A program made the position numbers and the translations under genes. DNA of 64,000 nucleotides, taken from contig NW_006920420.1 in the NCBI RefSeq assembly GCF_000344685.1, positions 877,605-941,604 on the forward strand, given 5' to 3'. Positions 33,089 through 43,557 of the stretch are shown piece after piece (the first letter of the stretch is position 1; each line of letters begins with the position of its first letter). Source of the stretch: Gloeophyllum trabeum ATCC 11539. Its lineage: Eukaryota; Basidiomycota; Agaricomycetes; Gloeophyllales; Gloeophyllaceae. The notes under the pieces are model-generated. The model did no database searches. It was not told the DNA's origin and was given only the letters and a program-made list of their open reading frames with translations.

Positions 33089-34712
33089 GGTCGAACGAGA
33101 AACAGGTCCGACTCCGCATGAGTCATTGCATAGTCGCTCGACCATCCCAAATTCAGATACTCGTTGACGCCCGAGTTGCACGGGCTACCTTGCATACCAA
33201 GGATGCTGTACTTCAAATAGAGTGCTCGATATGCATGTGCAGTGCCTTAAGTGAGGTCTTGATTGGGACTTTCAATCCATCAACGGAGCAGCGGCCCGGG
33301 AGGGGTGCCGGAAGGCAGCACCGTGATTGGCCGTCGTCTTCCCTGGCGTTCAACGGTGGCGTTCGAATTCACTGCTTATGCCGTCTTCAACGCATACAGG
33401 GGAACAATGCGTCTGAACCGCTTCCCTATATTATGTACTCTGGCTTTGTTTTCCTCATAAGCTCCCCTGACCTCGGATATCTGTATTTGCTGGGAAGTAC
33501 ATGTATATGCGCAGATACATTCCTGAACCGTAACTCCCAATATGCCAGCCTGGATGCCCTCCGACAAGGCCTGCTCTTAAGCTTAAGTATAAGCAGGACA
33601 GTTATCGGGGGTACATGGGTGATATGCATCCACAGACTCGGAATACGAGGAGACTCTGATTAAGAGACCGCGCACACTCGGCAAGGCGAGGAGCATCTCA
33701 ATGAGCATGTCAATCACCAGTATACGCAAGTCAAGCGTCAGGTAGTTCGCCTGCAACAATGAGATCAGGGCCGTCTAACATCTTAGAGGCCGATACCTGT
33801 CAATGTCGCTTCTATCGGTGGGGATTCGTGGACTTCAGATTCGATAGAGCCCCATAGCTATCTGAGCCACATATCTGCAGGAATCGCTAAACAAAGGAAA
33901 TCTACTGTGATGTTCAGACATGCTGCTTATATCTATGTATCTCCAAGATAACGGGCCTGTTTCAGCAAAACGGCGGGTGGATGAAACGCCTGTGCACGTC
34001 GGTGGCCCTTGAATCAAATTGCGGAAGCCTTCTGCTATTATCTTTTCCGGGATACGAAGCATTGACATTTCATCAGGATCACTCAGGATATAAATGCACT
34101 TCCGGCTTGGAGGAAAGTTGTAGGATGATGACCTCGGAAGGTCGTTAGGATCCCGCCGCTTTCACGGAGATTGCCAGATCCCAAGTCCCTGAAAGAGGTG
34201 ATGCACTACATAAGCGCTGAGATGAGGAGTTATGTGCTATTATAGTATAAGCCAGCATACATCTCAGGATTCCGGGGGATCGAGCATGCATAAGAAGTGG
34301 CAGTTGCCGCAGCCTCGAAACGTTTCTTGTCAAATCGCTTATTCAGCAACAGATTCGCGTGTAAAAACGCCTCCAGGACAGTGCTCACAGCAGCACGTGA
34401 AGTGTTGGGCCAGCCAACAATATACAAAGTTCGATGAGGGCCGTCAAAGATCTGCGGAAAGCGCTCGCAGCAGAGGTGCAGTGTTTATAGAAAGGGGGCT
34501 GCCGACGGCAACGGGCAAGTATGATTGGCTGTCGCCTTATCTGGCGTACGACGGACCTTAGACGGACCCCGCCCCCGTTCCCTCTGTCCTACACAGCGAC
34601 CGGCGTCCTACGAGCACTGCGAGGCCGCCAACTGCGCACAGGAAAAGGTTGAGATTCCAACAGGATCTTACACAAGCTTCTCGGCTTCAGTTTCGCGGCG
34701 GCTCGCCAAGTT
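33089..34712. other. Divergent region between OYE and the Zn2Cys6 regulator
   Basis: About 1.6 kb. Short minus-strand frames near 33835-34427 do not match anything I know and have no clear joins; they may be leftover exons of a lost gene or chance. No repeat was noticed. Confidence 0.4.
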
Positions 34713-37556
34713 ATGGACCCGCAATCGCCGGCGACGGTTGGGCTTGCCGTCGGCCCACTGCAGCAGCCCACTCCTTCTCCAATCCACACTAAACGAGGTT
34801 CTGTCGCTGTAAATTAATTTCCTTGTGATAACCACGAGGGCTCTCTCACAGCATCGTCTCTAGTGCAAACGTTGTCGAAGGGCAAAGACGAAATGCTTAC
34901 ATTTGGGAAAGCCACCCTGCCGTGAGTTATCATATTCTGCACACTTCAAGGCGTCCCCGGCGTTCTTATGTGCTGCTGCGGTTAAAAGGGAGTTGTTCTG
35001 AGGCCGGACTGGCTGCGACATGTGTATTTCCGCCGAAAGGGACGAGCTTTATTGACCGGGCGGTATGTACTTGACGGGGCGATCGTTGAGCGCGCACGAC
35101 AGACTGAGTTGCTCCATCCAGCCTTCGAGACGTGTCAAGCGAGTCGATAGTGTGGACGGAAATACGAATGGATCTATGTCCCGTGCATTATCGTCGCCGT
35201 CCGAAAAAAATCCCTCCGACCTCGGCAGCCCTCGAGTAGTACCCAACGGACGGGGTTCTGAGTCGAGAGAATGGAGTAATCCACCGGTAGGGCCCGTGGA
35301 AGACATGTGAGTTCGTCTGTAGCGAAGTCCCAGCTGCTTTATGTTTGTTGATTCCATGGGGAGTAGCCTGCCGCCACAGGAGTTGATCGAAGAAGCATGC
35401 GACATATTCTTCGTGCGCATTAATCAGTGCGGTTAGTACCACTGTTTCTTGGTCATTTGATTCTTTATCAATGTCCCATCTAGCTTTCCTACATAAGCCC
35501 ACGTTCATAGCCAGACTGCGCGATCCCGCAAGGGTCGTCAGTTCCGTCCTCATATATGCAATATGCGCATCCACATATCGGTTCTCCCCTGGTCTGGTCC
35601 AGTTCTGCGGCTCTTGTAAACGTCCACCGAGCTACTTTGGAGACAGGGCTAGAGCGCTCTTGTTCGAAGCTTTGGGCGAACCTACGCTGGAGGCGTGCCA
35701 AGCTGCGTATTTACTGGGCATAGCAGATTGGGGAGCATGCAAAGGCAAACGTAGTTGGATGATCATGGGCATAGCGGCAAGGAGTAAGTCGCCCTAGTAT
35801 CTCATGGATTGACTTTCTGACCGCTGCCTCATCAGTGGCATTCCTTTTGGGCCTTCACAAAGAAGAAACTCACGCGGTTCCTCCTGGCTCTCCGCGAGAC
35901 CAGATCATCGCAGCCGAAGAAGCGCGACGGACATTCTGGACGCTCTACATCAACGAGTGAGTGAACTACCTTTCTTCCCTACCCTAATGCTAAAGCCAAC
36001 TACAGTCGGTCCAGCAGTAGCGGCGGCTGCCGTCCTTCTGCCATCCTTGCCAGCGAAGTGAGCGCGCGATTGCCCTGCGACGAAGACAGCTTCGCGTTCG
36101 GGACGCCCACACCACCGTATTACCTCGCGGAGTTCCACAGACCGCCCCTCCAGCCGAATGGGAGCCCCGTGGATATGGGTATGATGGCGTATATGGTGCA
36201 AGTGGCTGAGCTGTGGGGAAGAGCCGCTCGGCGGGCATGCAACACCGACCGGCTGCAGGGCGAGAAAGTGCCTCCATGGGATATGCAGAGCGAGTATTCC
36301 ATTCTGAAATCTGATTTGAATTACTGGAGGAGTGTACGTTATAGTCTGGTCAGAATGAACCATGCTGACTCCCCTTCATTTAGCAATTGCCTAATCGACA
36401 GCAATACAGTCGTGGCAACCTCTCGGTGTACTATCAGCGCGGGCTAGAGACCGTAAGTTGTTGACCCTGGTGCAATGAAGTTTTTGTGACATTAATGTTC
36501 TGTAGGCTTTCACTTGGAATCATGTCGTTCACAAAGCCGCGGAGGTGATCTTGCGTCGTGCATATCTGCCATACATCATCCGCGCTCTTGCCCCGGAGAC
36601 CTCGGGGCTATCACTTGATTCGCTGGAAGCTCCCTGGCAGGGCGATGTGACGCCTGCTCCCCATTTCTGGGTCCAGTGTGGCAAAGAGATGTTCTATGCT
36701 GCAATCGACTTGATCACGATCATCATGGACTTCACAACGCTGACACATTACTCGGGACTTTCTCCGCACCTAGTGAGTCATTTTCGAGTTGGACTTTGTT
36801 TGCCATCTGAACCTGGTGTTTCGTGATAGGGGTTTAGCACATTCCTTGGTGCAGCAACTTTAATGTATGCTTGGCGATGGCCGTGGCGTAAGATCAATTC
36901 TCGTGAATAAAGACAACCTAGTGCTTACTTTGGTAATAGTATTTCCAGAACGATCTATGGAAGTTCCCCAGTTGGTTTTAGCGTCTACGGATATCCTAGC
37001 GACGATGACCCCAACTTGGCCGATGGCACGTCACTGGGTTAAGCTACTTCGTCAGCCCATCAAGAAGCGTATCGACGAAGCTGTCCAGGACGACATCGCG
37101 ACGGATCAGAGGGAAGGCATATATCGTCAAGCGTCGTCCCTCGATGACGATGGCAGTGGGAACAATTCCGGAGACGAGATGCTCAGCGGAGTATCCCTTG
37201 CGGGGAATGGCACAAACACGCCCAGATCACCGAACGACCATTCGCCTGTCGCACCTGCCCTTCATACGCTGGCGATGGCAGCCGCAGGATCGGTGGTGGA
37301 GGCACCCTCCCCCATGCAGTCTCAGCCTCCTATGCCGATGATGCACCCAGGTCAAGTACACCCGCCGATGGCCCATATGCTCCCTCAGGCCCCCCCGCAA
37401 CATCAACAGGGCCAGGATTTCACGTCATATTCCTTGCTCGGGCCTCATTCCGAGATGCCTTTCGGCGATCCGAGCGGCCACCAATCCTTCAATGACGTTC
37501 TCGCATTCATGGAAGGTGCCGAACAGTGGGCGTATCCTCCTCCACCCCCCACTTAG
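34713..37556 (+). CDS. Zn2Cys6 fungal transcription factor
   Basis: Predicted nuclear regulator. The DNA-binding cluster is split by introns and easily missed. Exon 1 (34713-34808) ends ...KRGSVA, exon 2 (34864-34921) gives CKRCRRAKTKCLHLGKPPC, and exon 3 adds RSCSEAGLAATC. This is a C-x2-C-x6-C-x7-C-x2-C-x8-C zinc cluster. A Ser-rich linker follows (SSPSEKNPSDLGSP). The middle homology domain runs from about ELIEEACDIFFVRINQC through AFLHKPTF, YLLGIADWGACKGKRSWMI, FLLGLHKEE and RRTFWTLYIND. The C-terminus is Pro/Met/Gln-rich (MPMMHPGQVHPPM) with an acidic end (FNDVLAFMEGAEQW), as in activation regions. About eight introns are inferred; the joins near 35056-35104 are the least sure. It is divergent from OYE and convergent with the amidase, and is a candidate local regulator. 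Confidence 0.85.
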
Positions 37557-37698
37557 GCAGGCCTGCCCTTCATGCGCCGCATATAATTTACAAAATACCT
37601 AGCGGGAGACATCTCTACTGTACATATTTCTTGGATGGCTTACCGCTGCGTATCCGCTTGTACTCTCCACAGCTTTATAGGGACTGTAAGTTTGGTAT

Positions 37699-39774
37699 TC
37701 ACAGGTCTTTCCAGTTGAATCTGTCCTCCCACGCAAGTGCTGCGCGGTATATCGTACTTTCGTCAAAATGCTTGCCGATAATCTGGAATGCAACCGGTAG
37801 TAGCAAGTCTTCAGGTCCATCATGAGGCGGGAGCATGCCAATTGGTAGCGTTAACGCCGGATGTCCTGTTTGATTAAACATAGCGCAATTTAAGTTCTAA
37901 AAAGCGAGTGAACAGTGTTTCTTTCGTGTGGAGTGGTCGTCTTACCTGGCCCACTGTCTTTGCTAATTTGTCCATTGGTCTGTCCGATTGACTGCCCAGC
38001 GTACCCGCGACTTGAGGGACAGTGGGCAGAATTATCACGTCGTAAGTGGCAAGCTTGTCGTCGTAAGCGTCTCTCAACTTTCGAAGCAGGTTCTGCGTCT
38101 TCCCATACAGCTGAAAGTATAACTATCAGGTCTGGCTTGATCTACATCTCCTTGGGCACTGCTTACCGAAGGCCATTTGTCCCAGCAGTAGGCACCGTTG
38201 ATCATCACATTGCTTGCTGTCGGCCAAAGCTGTGATATATCACAGTCAGCTAGAGTCGGTCAGATGAGAAATCATGAACCTTGTCCCATTTTTGCTGCGT
38301 CCAAGGCACAAATTTGTCCGTGAGCTCCGTCAAATATAGCTCCTTCCGGGAGGAGGCTTGTCCCATTCTGCTAAGGTACCCCGCCATTCTTCCGACGGTA
38401 AGGTGATATATCGGGCCTTCTTTATGCAACGGAATAGATATCTCCTCGACGGTCGCGCCCAGTTCCTTGAACTTCATGGCGCTTTCGACGACCTTGGCAT
38501 GGACTCGTGGGTCGACGCTAGACATGTCCAGGCCTTCGCGGAGGATTCCGATCTTCATGCCTTCCAGGGACTTGTGACGGCTCGCGAGGAGCTGATCAAC
38601 GTATTTCGGGACGTCCTTGGGGAAAGGACAGCCTGCTCCTTGACGATCATCAATCCCGTCTGCTCCAGCAATGACCTGCAACATCAACGCGTTGTCCAGT
38701 ACCGTTCTGGTGATAGGGCCTGAAAAAGGATGGTTAACAAATTGCGGTCATACTGACGAAGTCTTTCTGGCCTGTGTGGTCGTTTGTGGATTCGTTGGAA
38801 GCTATTCCTGTGTAGGGCACAAGTCCGAAGGCTGACATGCGGAATATCAGACTTCCTACTGTATGCCAACAGATTAAAAGGGGCTTACTTGGCTTCAGAC
38901 CCACGCATCCACACAAGGCCGAAGGCATGCGGATACTCCCTCCCTGATCTGCCCCTATAGCGAGGTCTACCTGCTGTGCCGCCACGAGGGCGGCTGAACC
39001 CGACGAAGAGCCACCAGCGTTACGACCCCTTGCGTACGGGTTATGCACGGGACCCGTCGCTGCACTGAAGGAGACAGAGAACGTGCACATGTTTTCGCAT
39101 ACCGACTGCCCAATAATAGTCGCACCAGCTTCCAGGAGTCTGGTAACAATCTATCAGAGCTCGGATCAGTGTTCATATAGTGAGTGGCTCTTGTGGGATT
39201 AGTACTAGCCGTTGCGTCTGTTTTCGGGACATAGTCGGTGATAACTTCTGTTCCCAGTAGGCACGGGACGTCTGCGACCCCGACGCAATCCTTCAAGCAC
39301 ACCGTGCGGCCTGCCAGGGGACCCGTGGTGGTGGCATCGGTCTGGACGTCTTTCAAGGTGTATCTGGAAAGCTATCAGAAATTGGCGACGACACTAAGGA
39401 GTTTAATTTGCCTCCAAGCCCATGCACCAAGCTCATTGTCCTCCTTTGCCGGATAGTATATGTCCTCGCGCGGGAACCTCACACGGTCGGGAATAGGATA
39501 GTAGTCCTCTTCATCCAAGATGCTGACTTATGATGAGCTGGGCGGACACGATGGAGTCAAGTCCTCTCACCGCTGGACAGAGTCGTGCATTGCTTGCAGA
39601 ACTCTAAGGTAATCTTGCTCTTCCTCATCCTTCAGCTGGATAGGTCCGATTTTCGAGATAGTATTCCGTAAATCCTCCAAGGTAACTGGGTTATCTCTAG
39701 AGAACAGATTACGGATGAACGACCAGCGAAAGGGAGGCTACAGACGTCGATACGTGAAGGGAAACAACAGACAT
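37699..39774 (-). CDS. Amidase signature family enzyme
   Basis: Hydrolase of amides (Ser-Ser-Lys triad). The start is inferred at 39774: [10 protein letters not shown] joins, by an intron, to [13 protein letters not shown]. The catalytic Lys lies in [12 protein letters not shown]. The Gly/Ser-rich signature reads [15 protein letters not shown], and the Ser nucleophile region is [16 protein letters not shown]. Later exons hold [32 protein letters not shown] and [16 protein letters not shown], ending FNWKDL at 37699. About eight introns are inferred. The overall look is of the acetamidase or enantioselective-amidase type rather than fatty-acid amide hydrolase; no membrane span is seen. Substrate unknown. 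It converges with the Zn2Cys6 regulator and lies in a nitrogen-metabolism neighbourhood, so use of amides as nitrogen source is plausible. Confidence 0.85.
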
Positions 39775-41317
39775 GCCGGCGATGAACTACGCAGTGCAGA
39801 AGACCAGTGGAGAAGGCCACGAGACACAACGATGTGTACCTCTTCAAGAAGAGGGCAGCGGGAAAGAAACTCGCGGCAGTCCGTGAGGGTCTTTCCCGCT
39901 GCTCTGGACATTGCTGATTAAAGACATCGTTGAGTTAACGCTCGCAAGCCCTGCTATCTCGCCGACGGCAGAGAGATGAAGAAGACGAGTCTTGCCGGAC
40001 GAACACTAGACCTGCCTAATCGGGTGGCTGCATCTCAGCTGAGATTTCCAATACCGGTGGCTGTGGCCCTTGGTACGAACGTTGCTTCTTGCCGTCGAGC
40101 TGAATATTTGCCGGCGTGAGCGGAAGCATAACTCTGCCTGCGCTGGAATGGCAAACATGAGTGCCATATCATTTCATGCCCGGCGGTATGAGAGGTCAAG
40201 TGACAACAGTCAGTGATGAGCCGCAGACAACTGCGAGCTCGCAGGGAATAGACGAAGACTCCAATGCACCAGATACTTTCGCTGTCCATAACGCCCGCTC
40301 GCGCTTGCTAAAGAGCCTCATCATAGCCTGGCATTGTGTGAGATCAGTCACACGATCGATTAACGAGGCCGATACGAGCCACCGGCAAGAATACGACTGG
40401 TCGACCCGATATTCATTTCAACTAGAAGCCTGCAGGCGTAGGAAGGAACTTCACAAGTCTACGTCATTATCATCTATCGGTAACAAGGTTGTGCGTATAA
40501 TCGCACTCACGATTACTGATAGTGATACGGCACAAAAAGCCTCGGGGACGCTGGAGGACGGAGATGTCGCAGTCCCCCACCAAGGCTTCTAGTGTCTCGA
40601 GTCACCGGAAATAATCACTCCTGCGTCAGCGTGCCGGGGTAGCTTTAGCTGCCGAACCGTCACCTAGAGTCAAGACTAGATATCATCCCTCAACAGTCGC
40701 TCCTCGATGCCCGAGTCCACAACATTGGCGTGTGATGTTTCCAGTCGTACCTCGGCTTGGTGAGATTTGCCTTGCTTTCCGGAGACCCGCATTGCCTTAT
40801 TATTTTAACAGGCCTGTCAGGTGTATAGAGCATACCTTACTACCGATTGCTGTCGTTTCAAAACTATGACACCCGGCAGCCCCACCTGACAAATCAACGA
40901 CGCGACTATTTTACCTCTAGAACATGTCAGTTTAGCGGCGCCAAAGTCTACTAGTAGTTGACATTCCGACGGCACAATATAGCCTCTGGCCTGGCGCTCT
41001 GGCTACGCGATCCGGAGGCCCTTGAGTCAACCCCGCGGCGAGAATTCTGGCGCTCAGGTCTATTCTTTGCGTACGTGCGAGCGTAGGACTGCCTGTTTAT
41101 ACCGGGGCTTCCATACCATCCAGGAGGAACCTTTACTCCTGAAACATGCGTCTAGCTTCTTGCGCTGGTTCCGAAATCCGCGTTTGGCCTTCCATTGGGC
41201 GCCCACGATCATACCACAGGAGAAGCAGGTTTGTTTAGCAGCCATGAGGCTGTAAGTGCTACCACCCTTCTTTCCATTGTCATTTGGTATGCATATCTAC
41301 ACTTCGTCAGGCTATCA
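39775..41317. other. Intergenic region, no gene seen
   Basis: About 1.5 kb between the amidase start and the deacetylase stop. A 143-codon plus-strand frame (40161-40592) has no recognisable domain and low-complexity content, so I do not call it. Confidence 0.5.
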
Positions 41318-42902
41318 TTAAAATGGGGTATCGAACGTCGGTGCAAACTTAACCTCCTCGGGCTTGTATGGGAACTGACATGCGGCATGAGATACTTTCG
41401 TACCGCTCCATGCTGACTAGCACTCACTTTCTCCGTCCAGTGATTTGCTATCTGGGTGCGTGTGGCGACCCAGACGCCCTCCTTCTTGGAGATGTACTCG
41501 ACAAATTTCTTGAGGGCCGGGAAACGTCCTGGTTTGCCGACGCTACAAGCAAGTAAGTCTCAGCAAAATCTCGGACGCGACGAGAGAAGAGCCCGTAGAC
41601 GTACATGCGGCAGTGGAGGCCGATGGACATCATCTTCCCGCCTTCCTCTGGACACGATCATGAGAGCGGGCTGTCAGATAGCGTTTAAGCTCACCGACCG
41701 TAGAGCGTGTCGAACGCGTTGATGAGATGCTGCAGGAAGCCGTCGGTCGACGTCCACCCGGGCGGCGTATGGAACTTGAAGTCGTTGTTGTCGTATGCTG
41801 TCACAGCCGAAGAGGACCCGTTGATTTCTTCTCGGGGCCGCACAGGACAATAAGGGGTTACGTACAGTACGGGATCATGAGTAGGCCTTCGGACTTCTTC
41901 CCGCCTGGGTACGGGATCCAGTATGGCAGGTCGTCCGCATCTGTCGGACAGACGCGCTATCAGTGATCGGTGCGTAATAAACTGCGACAGGCTCACATGA
42001 ATCGGACTGCCAGAGCAGAGGAATCCCCATTTCCTTATGCACCTGCGCGATCAGGCTGCGCGACTTGGACCTGGGCGATTATTCGGCTTAGAAGGTGCCG
42101 TGACGAGATGTGAAGGCATGGGGGGCTCACGACGGGCGCCCGAGGTACCAGCCCGAGGGGGGCTTGCCTGAGGGAGAGCATTTCTGGATGGCCTCGATGC
42201 CTCTGCGGACGAGCTGCTTCTCTGCTTCCTCGTTGCCCTCGTAATCGGTATGTTCGATCCATCTTTGAAATAGAGGGGTCAGGGCGGGCGTGGTAGGGGG
42301 AAGTCAGAGAGGACGTACCGGTATCCATGCATGGCGAGCTCGTGCCCGTGGTTCTCAAATTCGGGTGCTGCGATGGGGTTGACCTCGAGGGCGCGCCCGA
42401 CCGCGTATATGGTGATTTTCATATTATGTTTATCGAACAGGTTCCTGGGCATGTGGGTCAGTCGTTACGACAATGTGCGCGGATGCTAGTCAGCTTCACA
42501 TTATTCTCCAAACGCCAGCGCGACTGCCATAGTCAAACTGGGACTCCATGGTCCAGTCTCTTCGTCTATGGTCAAAGGATGTAAGTACGTGAGTGACGAC
42601 ATGTATGACTGCAGGACCTGGGCTTACCCATCCGTCCTCGGTACGGTACCAAACTTCTCGCCCAGGTTGGATTCGGTACGGGTATCCCCATTTGATGGGC
42701 TGTACTGCCGGGCATACAATCTGTGTGAGTGCTTTCATAACAAGAGAGTAAATGGTCTCACTTCGCCCCCTTCCTCGTAATTCAACACGAAGGACACGGC
42801 AATGCGAGCGCTGTTGGGCCACTCGGCGTTTGGGGGGCTGCGGCCATAGCCGGTGAAGTCGCGGAGGGGGTTGTCGAAAGAGTTAAGCTCCTCTGAGGCC
42901 AT
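41318..42902 (-). CDS. PuuE-like polysaccharide-deacetylase-fold enzyme (allantoinase-like)
   Basis: Member of the NodB/polysaccharide deacetylase fold, in the subgroup that includes the PuuE-type allantoinase and cyclic imide hydrolases. Motifs seen: TGYGRSPPNAEWPNSARIAV, SFVLNYEEGGE, then over introns MESQFDYGSRAGVWR, ENHGHELAMHGYRWIEH and GWYLGRPS. It ends KPEEVKFAPTFDTPF. The start at 42902 (MASEELNSFDNP) fits the family; an upstream in-frame ATG at 42935 is possible. There is no signal peptide, so a secreted chitin deacetylase is unlikely. About eight introns are inferred. The next gene, divergent, is an NCS1 permease that could carry allantoin or a nucleobase, which supports a role in purine or pyrimidine-type nitrogen use. 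Exact substrate (allantoin or other cyclic ureide/imide) is inference. Confidence 0.83.
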
Positions 42903-43557
42903 AGTGCCTATGTTAGTGGGAGAAGAAAGACGCATCCCAAAATACTGATGCGCGGGTGATTATAAGACTAAACTTGTTCGGTGCCCGGTCTCTCAGAAAA
43001 GTGCGATCATATGAGCTCCTCTGACCGCGGTCCATCTTGCCGTCGGAAACATACGATGCCAATGGCAAAGATAAGAAGGGGCTGTCGGCACGTCGCGCGC
43101 GAGGTGCTAAGTTTAAGGTGCACGAAGCCTGAGAGGGCACGGTGCCACCCGGTGTGTTTGGACGCCACCGAGGGCGCTGTGGCTGAGGTGGCTGAGTCAG
43201 ATCTGGCAGCAGATCCAGCGGCACCGCCATGGCCAGGAACGACGGGGTGAGATCGCATCAGGCACCGTCCGGGTCGATCGCTGCGGTTCCACTTCGGGAC
43301 ATCCCCCGTATGCGTCTGCTTTCCTGGACTTATGTAAACATGTCCTCTTTCCCTGGCACGTCCGCCTTGCTGATGGGCCAGCACGTCCTCCTGCTCGTCC
43401 GGTCTCTTGTTTAGTCTCTGCCGCGTCTATCATCATTGTGGCTGCTTGTCTTCCGTCCGGCGCCACCAACTTATATTTTTACGGCTAGTCCAAGTCAGAG
43501 ACCTAACCTCATTTGTTGGCCATCATTTGGTCCCTTTAAAGGGCCTGGTCATCGCCT
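42903..43557. promoter_or_regulatory. Divergent promoter of deacetylase-like enzyme and NCS1 permease
   Basis: 655 bases shared by two divergent genes. One AGATAAG (43069-43075) fits a GATA-factor site for nitrogen control. No gene or clear TATA box was noticed. Confidence 0.5.

Noticed and set aside
33835..34427. Gene or pseudogene on the minus strand between OYE and the regulator
   Set aside because: Frames such as the one at 34230-34427 have no family resemblance I can name and do not join into a model.
40161..40592. 143-codon plus-strand protein
   Set aside because: No domain, no neighbouring exon support, and no upstream promoter signal; a chance frame is more likely.
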